From NCBI GenBank assembly GCA_045594795.1, contig JAZNZF010000052.1, positions 1 through 15,683 on the forward strand: a stretch of 15,683 nucleotides of DNA, written 5' to 3'. The stretch is from UMGS1532 sp045594795. GTDB taxonomy: Bacteria; Bacillota; Clostridia; Oscillospirales; Acutalibacteraceae. The stretch's first letter is position 1; the number at the start of each line of letters is the position of its first letter. A program made the position numbers and the translations under genes. The notes under the pieces were generated by a model. The model searched no databases, had not been told where the DNA came from, and saw only the letters and a program-made list of their open reading frames with translations. This document shows, piece after piece, positions 1 through 8,073 of the stretch.

Positions 1-2
1 TA

Positions 3-446
3 GACGGTCTTGCCTCTACTGTAACCTTGGTAGTATGCTGTGGTTTTATGTTAGGCTCGGCTTATCTTAATCTTTTAGGCACAAATATTTTAGCTTGCAT
101 AGGTGCGGGTGCTTGCCTTGGTTTTATACTTTGGAACTCACACCCCGCAAAAGTATTTATGGGTGATACGGGCTCGTTGTTTTTGGGCGGACTTGTAGTA
201 TCATTGGCATTCTCAATTGGTAGACCTGTGCTTTTACTTGCAGCAGGAATAGTTTATTTAATTGAGGCATTTTCGGTAATGCTGCAGGTAGTGTACTATA
301 AAAAAACAAAAAAGCGTCTTTTTAAAATGGCGCCTATTCATCACCATTTTGAAATGAGTGGTTTTTCTGAAGAGGGTATAGTGTTATTATTCTCGGCAGT
401 AACGGCCGTGGGGTGTTTTGTAGCGTTAATACCTATATTATTTTAG
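3..446 (+). CDS. mraY: Phospho-N-acetylmuramoyl-pentapeptide-transferase, C-terminal part
   Basis: MraY transfers phospho-MurNAc-pentapeptide from UDP to undecaprenyl phosphate, making lipid I at the inner face of the membrane. Only the last 147 codons are in the window; the gene enters open at the left edge. The fragment begins in the family motif DGLAS. It then shows NSHPAKVFMGDTGSLFLGG, the conserved aspartate-bearing loop, and near the end APIHHHFE, a signature of MraY rather than of WecA/TagO relatives. Several hydrophobic membrane segments separate these loops, and the last one ends the protein. ftsW starts 16 bases downstream, so the two are surely cotranscribed. The identification is secure; the start and promoter lie outside the window. 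Confidence 0.97.
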   Translation, partial: DGLASTVTLVVCCGFMLGSAYLNLLGTNILACIGAGACLGFILWNSHPAKVFMGDTGSLFLGGLVVSLAFSIGRPVLLLAAGIVYLIEAFSVMLQVVYYKKTKKRLFKMAPIHHHFEMSGFSEEGIVLLFSAVTAVGCFVALIPILF

Positions 447-461
447 TAAGAGGTGTCAAGC

Positions 462-1607
462 ATGGCGAAGGAAAAGTCAACAAAAAAAGGCATTAGCAGT
501 TTGTTTATTAAAAACGGCAGTATGGATATAACTTTTTTGTTCTTTGTTGTAATATTGCTAATTATCGGCCTTGTTATGCTTTTCTCTGCGTCTTATGCAT
601 TTGCCGAAACTAACTATGGCAATAGTTATAAGTTCATAGTTCAGCAAACCGTGTACGCAAGTATTGGCTTTGTTTTAATGCTAATAATTTCAAAAATCGA
701 CTACCACCACTATATGCGAATTTCGTGGCTTGTATATGGAATAGCAGTTGTCTTGCTTATTTTAGTGTACCTTATGCCCGCAACCGAGGGCTATCACCGC
801 TGGATATACATAGGCTCGTTCGGTTTTCAGCCATCAGAAATTGCAAAGTTTGCTATAGTTCTTCTTTTCTCGCACCTGATTTCAATTAACTATACGGCAG
901 TTAGAACTTTTAAGTTCGGTGTTATGTTCTTAGGTGCTTTACTTTTAATTATTTGCGCTTTGGTTGTTTTTGAAACCCACCTTTCTGCAACGGTATTAAT
1001 ATTCTTAATAGGCGTAATACTAATGATATGCGGCGGATTACAAAAGCGTTGGTTTTTAGGCGGTATAGGACTTGGTGTTGGCGCTGTTGGAATAATGGTT
1101 GTTTCAGGTATAGCAGAATATTGGGGTGATAGATTCCAATATTGGCGCGACCCTTGGGCAGATGCAACAGGCAAGGGTTATCAAACAATTCAGTCACTAT
1201 TGTCTATAGGCTCAGGCGGTTTGTTCGGCAGGGGAATAGGACAGTCTATGCAGAAGTACCTTTGGGTGCCTGAACCGCATAACGACTTTATATTTGCTAT
1301 AGTTTGCGAAGAGCTTGGACTAATTGGAGCACTTGGAATAATCGTGCTTTTCTGCGCACTTTTGTGGCGTGGATTTATGATAGCTATGCGCGCTGCAGAT
1401 AAGTTTGGTGCGTTACTTACAATAGGTCTTGTTTGCCAAGTCGGCTTGCAAGCGTTACTTAATATACTTGTTGTTACTAATACTATACCGAATACGGGTA
1501 TAAGCTTACCGTTTTTTAGCTACGGCGGTACGGCAATAGTTATTCTTCTTTGCGAAATGGGTGTGGTGCTTTCTGTATCGCGCTACAGCAACATAAATAA
1601 GAGCTAA
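462..1607 (+). CDS. ftsW: Septal peptidoglycan glycosyltransferase FtsW (SEDS family; SpoVE/RodA paralogues)
   Basis: This 381-residue polytopic membrane protein belongs to the SEDS family, which polymerises lipid II glycan strands together with a class B PBP. Visible motifs are GFQPSEIAKFA (about residue 125), GKGYQTIQSLLSIGSGGLFGRGIGQS in the large extracytoplasmic loop, VPEPHNDFIFA with the presumed catalytic aspartate D275, and IPNTGISLPFFSYGGT near the C-terminus. The ATG at 462 is preferred over an in-frame GTG at 453 because AGAGGTG (449-455) is the ribosome binding site and would overlap the GTG. Position between mraY and murG supports FtsW. In spore formers the paralogue SpoVE can occupy this locus, and sequence alone does not fully separate them. 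Confidence 0.93.
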   Translation: MAKEKSTKKGISSLFIKNGSMDITFLFFVVILLIIGLVMLFSASYAFAETNYGNSYKFIVQQTVYASIGFVLMLIISKIDYHHYMRISWLVYGIAVVLLILVYLMPATEGYHRWIYIGSFGFQPSEIAKFAIVLLFSHLISINYTAVRTFKFGVMFLGALLLIICALVVFETHLSATVLIFLIGVILMICGGLQKRWFLGGIGLGVGAVGIMVVSGIAEYWGDRFQYWRDPWADATGKGYQTIQSLLSIGSGGLFGRGIGQSMQKYLWVPEPHNDFIFAIVCEELGLIGALGIIVLFCALLWRGFMIAMRAADKFGALLTIGLVCQVGLQALLNILVVTNTIPNTGISLPFFSYGGTAIVILLCEMGVVLSVSRYSNINKS

Positions 1608-1620
1608 CGGAGTGATAGAA

Positions 1621-2739
1621 ATGCATATACTTTTTGCGGGCGGTGGCACTGCAGGACATATTAATCCTGCATTAGCTACAGCAGATTATATAAAATCAAA
1701 GCATCCCGAAACAAAAATCAGCTATATCGGTACTGCTCACAAGCTTGAAGCCACCTTGGTGCCACAAGCTAACTACGATTTTTATACTATAGATGTAGCA
1801 GGCTTTCAAAGAAAAATTTCTTTGAAAAATATCGGCAGAAACATTAGCGCTGCATATAAGGCGGTTGCATCATCTTTTAGGGCAAAAAAGCTTTTAAAAG
1901 AGCTTAAGCCCGACCTTGTTGTAGGCACGGGCGGTTACGTTAGCGGACCCGTTTTAAGAGAGGCGGCTAAACTTAATATTAAAACCGCAATACACGAGCA
2001 AAATGCTTATCCCGGTATCACAAGTAAAATGCTATCGAGTGTGGTTGATGCAGTAATGTTAGCAATGCCCGAGGCTGAAAAACATTTAAAATGCAAAAAC
2101 AAACCCACCATCACGGGCAACCCCGTTCGTAGTGAGTTTTTAAAAATAACAAAAAGTGAGGCAAGAAAAAAGCTCTCACTTGATAATAGACCTTTAATTC
2201 TTTCCTTTGGCGGTAGCCTTGGCGCTGCACCTATTAACAACGCAGTAGCAGGACTTATTGCCGACAAATCAAGGTGTGGTAAATATCAGTTTATGCACGC
2301 AGCAGGTAAGGTTGGCTACAAGGGCTTTTTAGAACAGCTGAAAAATCGCGGTGTAGACCTTAAAGACCCAAGCGTTAAGATTAGCGAATACATCAGCAAT
2401 ATGGCAGAATGTATGGCAGCAGCCGACCTTATTATCGGTAGAGCAGGTGCAATAACCTTAACCGAAATCGAGGCCGCTGGCAAAGCATCTATTTTGATTC
2501 CGTCACCATACGTTGCAGAGAATCATCAGTATCATAACGCAATGACTCTTAAAAACTGCAATGCGGCCGAGGTAATAGAAGAAAAGGATTTAACCGAAGA
2601 GACCCTTATTGCAGCGGTAGACAGACTTTTAGCCGATTCTTTCACCGCAGAGGAAATGGGCAAAAATGCACGGAAACACGCAATTATTGATGCAAATGAA
2701 CGCATTTATGTAACATTAATGTCCTTGTTGCAAAATTAA
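1621..2739 (+). CDS. murG: UDP-GlcNAc:undecaprenyl-PP-MurNAc-pentapeptide GlcNAc transferase
   Basis: MurG adds GlcNAc to lipid I to form lipid II on the cytoplasmic membrane face (GT28 family, GT-B fold). The 372-residue protein opens with FAGGGTAGHINPALA, the N-terminal acceptor-side glycine loop. It has HEQNAYPGITSKML (about 130-143), the second glycine loop GGSLGAAPIN (about 196), and the donor-binding C-terminal stretch GRAGAITLTEIEAAGK followed by PSPYVAENHQYHNA. ATG 1621 is chosen because the Shine-Dalgarno GGAGTGA (1609-1615) sits directly upstream and the motif-bearing N-terminus then starts at residue 2; an in-frame GTG at 1612 lies within that site. It begins 13 bases after ftsW, in the same operon. 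Confidence 0.97.
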   Translation: MHILFAGGGTAGHINPALATADYIKSKHPETKISYIGTAHKLEATLVPQANYDFYTIDVAGFQRKISLKNIGRNISAAYKAVASSFRAKKLLKELKPDLVVGTGGYVSGPVLREAAKLNIKTAIHEQNAYPGITSKMLSSVVDAVMLAMPEAEKHLKCKNKPTITGNPVRSEFLKITKSEARKKLSLDNRPLILSFGGSLGAAPINNAVAGLIADKSRCGKYQFMHAAGKVGYKGFLEQLKNRGVDLKDPSVKISEYISNMAECMAAADLIIGRAGAITLTEIEAAGKASILIPSPYVAENHQYHNAMTLKNCNAAEVIEEKDLTEETLIAAVDRLLADSFTAEEMGKNARKHAIIDANERIYVTLMSLLQN

Positions 2740-2811
2740 CAAATAGCTGCCTTTTTGCATAGTATACACTGAAATAATGTTTTTTAGTATACTTGTGAAA
2801 GGGTGCAACAA

Positions 2812-4068
2812 ATGGAAAAGCTAATAATAAAAGGCACTAATAGATTAACGGGCGAGGTGTCGGTGCACGGTGCAAAAAACGGTGCATTGCCGATACTCGC
2901 CGCATCTCTTTTAATTAAAGGCGAAAGCGTTATACATAATTGCCCTGATTTATCCGACGTGCGTGCTTCTATAAAGATACTTGAGCATTTGGGCTGTATT
3001 TGTAGTCGTAGCGGAAACACGGTTACGGTTAATTCGCGTAACGTAAACTGCTCAGAAATACCCGATAATCTTATGCGAGAAATGCGTTCGTCAATAGTGT
3101 TCTTAGGCGCTATTATTGCAAGGTGCGGTAGCGCAAAACTAAGCAGTCCGGGTGGCTGTGAAATCGGTGCAAGACCAATCGATTTGCATCTTTCATCTTT
3201 AAAAGAACTTGGTACTGAGATTGAAGAATCACACGGATGTATTATCTGCAACACCTGTGGGTTAAAAGGCTGTAATATTTATATACCTATAGCAAGTGTT
3301 GGTACTACCGAAAATATTATTATAGCCGCAGCAACTGCGAAGGGTACAACAAGAATTTTTAATGCTGCGCGCGAACCCGAAATTTTAGACCTTGCGGCCT
3401 TCCTTAACAGCGCAGGCGCAAGGATATACGGTGCAGGTAGTAGCGATGTTGTTATAGAGGGTGTAAGTTCTTTGCAAAGTACCGAGCACACAGTAATACC
3501 CGACCGAATTTTGACCGCTACATATATGTCGGCAATAGCAATAACTAACGGCAACGGTGTAATTAAAGGCGTTTGTCCAGAGCATATTAAGGCTATTATT
3601 GCTGAATATCAGCGTATGGGCTGTGAAATAAAAATAAATAAAAACGAGTTAAAGCTTATTGCCCCCGAGAATTTAAAGAGAATTAAGTTATTAAAAACAC
3701 AGTATTACCCAGGTTTTCCTACAGACGCGGGTCCAACCTTAATTGCTACGGCAACTAAGGCTTTAGGAACAAGTATCTTTGTAGAAACTATTTTTGAAAA
3801 CAGATTCAAATTTGCGGGAGAGTTAAACCGCCTTGGTGCAGATATTAAGGTTGAGGGTAGAACTGCCGTAGTTGAGGGTGGCAAAAAGCTTACGGGCGCA
3901 AGGGTGAAATGCACCGACCTTCGCGGTGGTGCAGCGCTTATGGTGGCCGCACTAAATAGCGGTGGAACAACCGAAATTGAAGAAATACAGCATATAGATA
4001 GGGGTTACGAGAAGCCCCAAGAAAATTTTGCACTTCTTGGTGCGGATATAAAAAGGGTGAGAGAATGA
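2812..4068 (+). CDS. murA: UDP-N-acetylglucosamine 1-carboxyvinyltransferase
   Basis: MurA transfers enolpyruvate from PEP to UDP-GlcNAc, the committed step of peptidoglycan precursor synthesis. The 418-residue protein matches the EPSP-synthase-like fold. HGAKNGALPILAAS (about 19-32) carries the substrate-binding lysine and asparagine, and SSIVFLGAIIARCG follows. GGCEIGARPIDLH contains Cys116, the residue alkylated by fosfomycin, so this copy should be drug-sensitive unless resistance arises otherwise. A C-terminal DLRGGAALMVAAL motif is present. ATG 2812 follows AAAGGG (2798-2803); the in-frame GTG at 2803 lies in that site. Its stop overlaps the ftsQ start (ATGA), indicating translational coupling. 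Many Bacillus-type clusters have murB here instead; clostridia often have murA. Confidence 0.96.
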   Translation: MEKLIIKGTNRLTGEVSVHGAKNGALPILAASLLIKGESVIHNCPDLSDVRASIKILEHLGCICSRSGNTVTVNSRNVNCSEIPDNLMREMRSSIVFLGAIIARCGSAKLSSPGGCEIGARPIDLHLSSLKELGTEIEESHGCIICNTCGLKGCNIYIPIASVGTTENIIIAAATAKGTTRIFNAAREPEILDLAAFLNSAGARIYGAGSSDVVIEGVSSLQSTEHTVIPDRILTATYMSAIAITNGNGVIKGVCPEHIKAIIAEYQRMGCEIKINKNELKLIAPENLKRIKLLKTQYYPGFPTDAGPTLIATATKALGTSIFVETIFENRFKFAGELNRLGADIKVEGRTAVVEGGKKLTGARVKCTDLRGGAALMVAALNSGGTTEIEEIQHIDRGYEKPQENFALLGADIKRVRE

Positions 4069-4856
4069 ACAAAAGCAAAGGGAAAACTGCAAAGAATTCG
4101 GCACGCAAGGTGCGCAAAAGCTTTTTGTTGGTACTATTTATATTTATAGTTTCACTTTTGGTAATTCTTTCAACCACAGTGTTTTTTCCAATCAATTCGG
4201 TAACACTAAAATATGGCGGTGAGCTGTATTCTGAGAATCAAATATTAAAAACTGCCGACATAAAAATCGGTGAGAACTTAATTATGCTGCCTAAAAATAA
4301 AATTTCCAAACGCGTTACAAGCAATCTTACCTATATAGGAGAACTGCAAATAAGCAAACAGTTTCCCGATAAGGTGGTGCTAACTGCCAAAGAAACAAAG
4401 GCGGCGTACTGTATAAAAAGTAATAAAAAATATTATGTGTTAGATAAGAATTTTAAGGTTTTAGAAGAGATAAAAAAGCCCCAAAAGAAGTTAGCTTGTA
4501 TTAACGGCCTTAAGCTTGAAAGTAATCAAATAGGCGAGGTTGCAACTGCCGAAAAAGTTGAACAAGACGAGTGCTTTAAAACAATTATGAAATATATAAA
4601 CAACGGCGGTGATAAGCTTAATTATATTAACTTTACTAAAAACGGAGAAATTGAATTTTACGTAAATAATAAATTTAAAGTAGAGCTTGGCACTACCTTA
4701 GAGATTGATGAAAAGCTTAGCTTTATGTCAAAAATGATAGACGATATTACAAAGAAAAACAAACACGATGAGGGTAAAATTAATCTTACGTATTTCCCAA
4801 GTAAAAAAGAGGGTTATTTTACAAGACAAAGTGTTGAAATAAACTATTTTAGTTAA
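4065..4856 (+). CDS. ftsQ: Cell division protein FtsQ/DivIB
   Basis: The 263-residue bitopic protein has a basic cytoplasmic tail (residues 1-19, rich in Lys/Arg), one transmembrane helix (about 20-41) and an extracytoplasmic remainder. The region from INSVTLKYGGELYSENQILK to about residue 110 fits a POTRA domain, followed by a beta domain with YYVLDKNFKVLEE, typical of the FtsQ family. FtsQ/DivIB links with FtsL/DivIC and FtsB and helps recruit or regulate the septal synthase. The gene overlaps murA by 4 bases and lies ahead of ftsZ, as in many Gram-positive clusters. No ftsA is seen between ftsQ and ftsZ. FtsQ proteins diverge strongly, so the call rests on topology, domain pattern and position. 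Confidence 0.9.
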   Translation: MNKSKGKTAKNSARKVRKSFLLVLFIFIVSLLVILSTTVFFPINSVTLKYGGELYSENQILKTADIKIGENLIMLPKNKISKRVTSNLTYIGELQISKQFPDKVVLTAKETKAAYCIKSNKKYYVLDKNFKVLEEIKKPQKKLACINGLKLESNQIGEVATAEKVEQDECFKTIMKYINNGGDKLNYINFTKNGEIEFYVNNKFKVELGTTLEIDEKLSFMSKMIDDITKKNKHDEGKINLTYFPSKKEGYFTRQSVEINYFS

Positions 4857-4859
4857 ATA

Positions 4860-4943
4860 TTGACAATTTAAGTAAAAAGTTGTACTTTTAAATTATAAAA
4901 AAGATAAAATATACTTGAAATTCAAAATCTTTTATGTTATTAT
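4860..4943 (+). promoter_or_regulatory. ftsZ promoter region (two candidate promoters)
   Basis: The best candidate is TTGAAA (4915-4920), a 17-base spacer and TATTAT (4938-4943), with TG one base upstream of the -10 (extended -10). A second, upstream candidate is TTGACA (4860-4865), a 17-base spacer and TACTTT (4883-4888), starting just after the ftsQ stop. The 140-base AT-rich gap suggests ftsZ is transcribed independently of, or in addition to, the cell-wall operon. No start site is proven. Confidence 0.6.
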
Positions 4944-4996
4944 TTATTTGTATATAAGGTTATTAGCGAATTTTAAATATTGAAAGGATGATAAAA

Positions 4997-6064
4997 ATGC
5001 CGTTCGAGATAGCTCAGGAGACGGAGGATATAGTTCAAATAAAGGTTATTGGTGTCGGTGGCGGCGGCGGTAACGCTGTAAATAGAATGGTTAATGCAGG
5101 TGTTAAGGGCGTAGAGTACATAGCCATTAATACCGATAAAGCTGCATTACTCGCATCAAAAGCTACTAATAAACTTCAAATCGGCGAAAAGAAAACAAAG
5201 GGCTTTGGCGCAGGTGCAAACCCCGCTAAAGGCGAAGAGTCTGCCGAAGAATCACGTGAAGAGATTTCAACCGCACTTCGCGGAACCGATATGGTATTTA
5301 TCACCGCAGGTATGGGCGGCGGTACCGGTACAGGTGCAGCTCCCGTAGTTGCTCAAATTGCTAAAGAGTTAGGTATCTTAACTGTTGGTATCGTTACAAA
5401 GCCTTTCGCTTTCGAAGGCGCAAAGAGAATGAAACAGGCAGAGCAGGGTATCGAGGCTCTCCGTCAGCATGTTGACAGTCTTATTGTTATTCCTAATGAA
5501 AGACTTAAATTTGTTTCTGAACAGAAAATTACTCTTGCTAACGCATTCGAGGTTGCAGACGATGTTCTCCGCCAAGGTGTACAAAGCGTTTCCGAGCTTA
5601 TCAATGCTACTGCAATGATTAACCTAGACTTTGCTGATGTTACAACCGTTATGGCTGATGCAGGCTTTGCACACATGGGTGTTGGCCACGCAACAGGTCG
5701 CGAGAAGGCAGAACAGGCTGCTCTTGCTGCTATCAACAGTCCTCTTATCGAAACCAAAATCGACAACGCAAGTGGTGTTATCATCAGCATTACTGCATCT
5801 AACGATATCGGTCTCGACGAGGTTGACCAGGCTTCTTCTCTTATCGCAAAGACCGTTCATCCAGATGCAACTATTATCTGGGGTGTTCAGCTCGACGATA
5901 CTATGGAAGACGAAATGCGTATTACTGTTATTGCAACCGGTCTTGGTGAGGATAACGGCAACGCAAGTGGCATTTCAGATGATTTAAAGGATATCCTTTC
6001 AAAGAATGCCGACGAGTCTGACGATGGCGATTACCTCGATGTAATGGACATTTTCAAGAAATAA
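4997..6064 (+). CDS. ftsZ: Cell division protein FtsZ
   Basis: FtsZ is the tubulin-like GTPase that forms the Z ring. In the 355-residue product the GTP-binding features are GVGGGGGNAVNRM (about 19-31), the tubulin signature GMGGGTGTG (105-113), TKPFAFEGAKRM (about 134-145) and the T7 synergy loop NLDFADV (209-215) with D211 and D214. ATG 4997 follows AAAGGATG (4983-4990); an in-frame ATG at 4988 overlaps that site and is rejected. The C-terminal linker is short and acidic, and the tail reads YLDVMDIFKK rather than the common IPxFLR-type peptide. Codon choice is visibly different from the flanking genes (more C-ending codons such as CTC, CGC and ATC), consistent with high expression. It ends in a strong terminator. 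Confidence 0.98.
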   Translation: MPFEIAQETEDIVQIKVIGVGGGGGNAVNRMVNAGVKGVEYIAINTDKAALLASKATNKLQIGEKKTKGFGAGANPAKGEESAEESREEISTALRGTDMVFITAGMGGGTGTGAAPVVAQIAKELGILTVGIVTKPFAFEGAKRMKQAEQGIEALRQHVDSLIVIPNERLKFVSEQKITLANAFEVADDVLRQGVQSVSELINATAMINLDFADVTTVMADAGFAHMGVGHATGREKAEQAALAAINSPLIETKIDNASGVIISITASNDIGLDEVDQASSLIAKTVHPDATIIWGVQLDDTMEDEMRITVIATGLGEDNGNASGISDDLKDILSKNADESDDGDYLDVMDIFKK

Positions 6065-6074
6065 TTAAAAACTA

Positions 6075-6106
6075 AAGGGCTGCAGATCGCAGCCCTTGCT
6101 TTTTAC
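6075..6106 (+). terminator. Intrinsic terminator of ftsZ
   Basis: AAGGGCTGC (6075-6083) and GCAGCCCTT (6089-6097) form a perfect 9-bp stem around the 5-base loop AGATC, followed by GCTTTTT. It lies 10 bases after the ftsZ stop. Confidence 0.9.
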
Positions 6107-6110
6107 TGAA

Positions 6111-6144
6111 AAACAAACCGCATAGCTTTTCTGCTGTGCGGTTT
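6111..6144 (-). terminator. Intrinsic terminator of the dapB-dnaD-dnaI operon
   Basis: AAACCGCATAGC (6115-6126) pairs with GCTGTGCGGTTT (6133-6144), with one G-U pair, around a 6-base loop. On the minus strand the stem is followed by GTTTTTC, so it serves leftward transcription and begins 5 bases past the dnaI stop. It sits back to back with the ftsZ terminator between converging operons. Confidence 0.85.
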
Positions 6145-6149
6145 ATAAT

Positions 6150-7106
6150 TTATTTGCCCTCTGTCTTTTTTATCTGTCTTATATCGGCGCCTTCAAACAA
6201 AAGCGTGGTATATTCACCAATTAGTCGGGATGCAATTCGGGGGGAGTACATCTCTTTTATCTCGGGCATAAAAAGATTGGTGTTTATAATAGTGGATTTT
6301 TTTGTAAGAATCCTTGTGTTTATAATATCGTAAATAACCGATTTTGAAAACTGGGTGCTAAACTCTGTACCAAGGTCGTCTAAAACAAGTAGGTCGCACT
6401 CGAGCGCGGCATCGCAATAACTAAAATCGTTATCATTTTTGCCGAATTTTTCTTTTTGCATTTTAGTTATAAGATATTCTGCACTGCTGTAAAAGACACC
6501 ATAACCTTTTTCTATTAATGCATTTGCTATAGCTATAGATAAGTGCGTTTTGCCAAGACCCGTGTTGCCAACAAGTAAAAGATTCTCGCCGTTTGGAAAG
6601 TTATTAATGTATTTTTGAATATATGCAAAATTCTTTTCCATTCTAACCCTCGGTGAAGCCTTGCCCTCGGCTATATCTGAATAATAGTCGAGATTGAAAT
6701 TATCAAGTCTGCACTCATCGAAAGGTGCGGCAGAAGAAAGTGTGCTGAACTGTAGCTTTTTTGCGGCAACTTCAATGCAATCGCAGGTTTTACCATTGTA
6801 TATTCCTGTGTCTTTGCAAAGGTTACATTCATATGGAATACCGTAATCCTCCGGCGCAAGCTTTGCACGCTCGGCATTAAGGTTAGTGCATCTGTCTTTA
6901 AGCTCTGTAAGCTTTGCAGTATTACCCGAAAAGGCGGCAAGGGTTATCTCCATGCCCAAAGATGATAATTCTCTATCAATTTCTTTAGCGCGTGGGAAAT
7001 CGTTATAAAGCTGTTGCATTTTATATTCGCGCAATAGGTCGTTCTTCTGCTTAAGCTTACGCTTGCGGTCAATAGCAGCTATGTATATTGATTTTGAAAA
7101 TCCCAT
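6150..7106 (-). CDS. dnaI: DnaI/DnaC-type replicative helicase loader (AAA+ ATPase)
   Basis: The 318-residue protein has an N-terminal helical region, a cysteine cluster CNLC...TCDC (C94, C97, C108, C110) likely binding zinc as in DnaI-type loaders, and a C-terminal AAA+ module. That module shows Walker A GNTGLGKT (180-187), Walker B LLVLDDLG (D243, D244), a sensor stretch STIINTNL and arginine-finger candidates in SPRIASRL (R290, R294). Such proteins load the hexameric replicative helicase at oriC or at restarted forks. The start ATG (7104-7106) follows AGGAGAT. The dnaD-like gene ends 9 bases upstream, with its stop next to this Shine-Dalgarno, so the pair is coupled. Phage DnaC-like and IstB-like ATPases are related, but the cysteine cluster and the DnaD neighbour favour a chromosomal loader. 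Confidence 0.9.
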   Translation of the reverse strand: MGFSKSIYIAAIDRKRKLKQKNDLLREYKMQQLYNDFPRAKEIDRELSSLGMEITLAAFSGNTAKLTELKDRCTNLNAERAKLAPEDYGIPYECNLCKDTGIYNGKTCDCIEVAAKKLQFSTLSSAAPFDECRLDNFNLDYYSDIAEGKASPRVRMEKNFAYIQKYINNFPNGENLLLVGNTGLGKTHLSIAIANALIEKGYGVFYSSAEYLITKMQKEKFGKNDNDFSYCDAALECDLLVLDDLGTEFSTQFSKSVIYDIINTRILTKKSTIINTNLFMPEIKEMYSPRIASRLIGEYTTLLFEGADIRQIKKTEGK

Positions 7107-7115
7107 ATTTATCTC

Positions 7116-8063
7116 CTATTCAGGTAATTCTTCAAGTGATTTTTGATAGTCGTCAAGATTAAAACTATCTTTTGGCTTTGTAGTTGCACTTGGTTTGCGA
7201 CGGTCATTAAGTGTCGCTACATCCTCAGGTGTTTTAGCACCGTTTTTATGCCAGTTGTCGATAACCTTGCTAATGTAACTCATAGAAAATTTAGCCGATG
7301 AATCAACGCAGGTCTCATAAGCTAAGCGAAGCATTGTATTATCGTAGCCATATTCCTCAACCCATTTGTAAGCAAGCTCGGTTTCCTTACTACTGGGCAT
7401 TCGGCTGTCAATACCCATAGCAGAACAAACCTTACTCCAAGCCGATTTTTTAGCCTGATGCATTGAAATTTGCTTTTCGGCATCCTCTATGGTGGTAACC
7501 CCATTTTTAATCCAAGCCAAAGCGGTGCGTTCTATGAAACCTATGTTTGCCTTGCCTTCGTTTACACAAAAGCTTATAAGCTGCAATATCATAGGCACGC
7601 TGAAGCCCTCGTCGTCGTAAAGCCAAAGCAAAGTAGACGATTCATTTTGGCGTAAAGGTCTTCCAAATTTAAGCTGAGCCTCCCTTAGAAGAAAGGTAAT
7701 CTCGGTAGATTCTTTACCTCTTTTAAGCACGTCCTCGCGGCTTGGTTTAACTATCTCAACTTTAGTTGCCTTTTTCGGTGTAGGCTCTGCTTTTTTAGGC
7801 TCAGGAGTATCCGTTTTTAGTGTATCGGAGTTTGCAAGTATTCCGCACTCTACCCAGTAATTAAGCGCGTCGGTAACGTCGATATCAGAGATACCAAGCT
7901 TTTCGGCAATTGCCTTTGCCTCAATTTCAGCAGGATTCCCATTAAGCGCTATAAGTAAAACTTTAAGCTGAATTGCGCCCGAAAGCTTTATTAACTTGTC
8001 AGCAACGCGAGAGGGGACCGCAAACATATTAGAAAGCTCGCCTATGTTTATTGAGTACGGCAT
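7116..8063 (-). CDS. dnaD: DnaD-like replication initiation protein with tandem DnaB_2 domains
   Basis: The 315-residue protein starts with a winged-helix-like region (about 1-80: KVLLIALNGNPAEIEAKAIA, then LGISDIDVTDALNYWVECGI). A Lys/Pro/Glu-rich linker (about 83-108) follows, then two repeats resembling the DnaB_2/DnaD C-terminal domain. The first (about 118-197) has YDDEGFSVPMILQLISF and a W-x-NG-type ending WIKNGVTTIEDA. The second (about 207-282) has YGYDNTMLRLAYETCVD and WHKNGAKTPED. DnaD and DnaB of Gram-positive bacteria remodel DNA at the origin and recruit the helicase-loader complex, which fits the adjacent dnaI. ATG at 8061-8063 follows AGGAGTTAAATT. The tandem arrangement recalls DnaB (YxjB/DnaB-type) as much as DnaD, so the symbol is tentative. 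Confidence 0.82.
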   Translation of the reverse strand: MPYSINIGELSNMFAVPSRVADKLIKLSGAIQLKVLLIALNGNPAEIEAKAIAEKLGISDIDVTDALNYWVECGILANSDTLKTDTPEPKKAEPTPKKATKVEIVKPSREDVLKRGKESTEITFLLREAQLKFGRPLRQNESSTLLWLYDDEGFSVPMILQLISFCVNEGKANIGFIERTALAWIKNGVTTIEDAEKQISMHQAKKSAWSKVCSAMGIDSRMPSSKETELAYKWVEEYGYDNTMLRLAYETCVDSSAKFSMSYISKVIDNWHKNGAKTPEDVATLNDRRKPSATTKPKDSFNLDDYQKSLEELPE

Positions 8064-8073
8064 AATTTAACTC

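Noticed and set aside
890..1197. Two minus-strand frames inside ftsW
   Set aside because: Shadows of the conserved ftsW reading frame without signals of their own; the same holds for minus frames inside murG, murA, ftsZ, queA and the recombinase.
2761..2793. Pair of AGTATAC repeats between murG and murA as promoter or operator
   Set aside because: TATACT is a possible -10, but no acceptable -35 lies at the right distance, and a 7-base repeat in AT-rich DNA is weak evidence.
5631..5987. Plus-strand frame of 118 codons inside ftsZ in another phase
   Set aside because: Leucine/serine/threonine-rich composition is what a +1 reading of the ftsZ codons gives; no ribosome binding site or domain.
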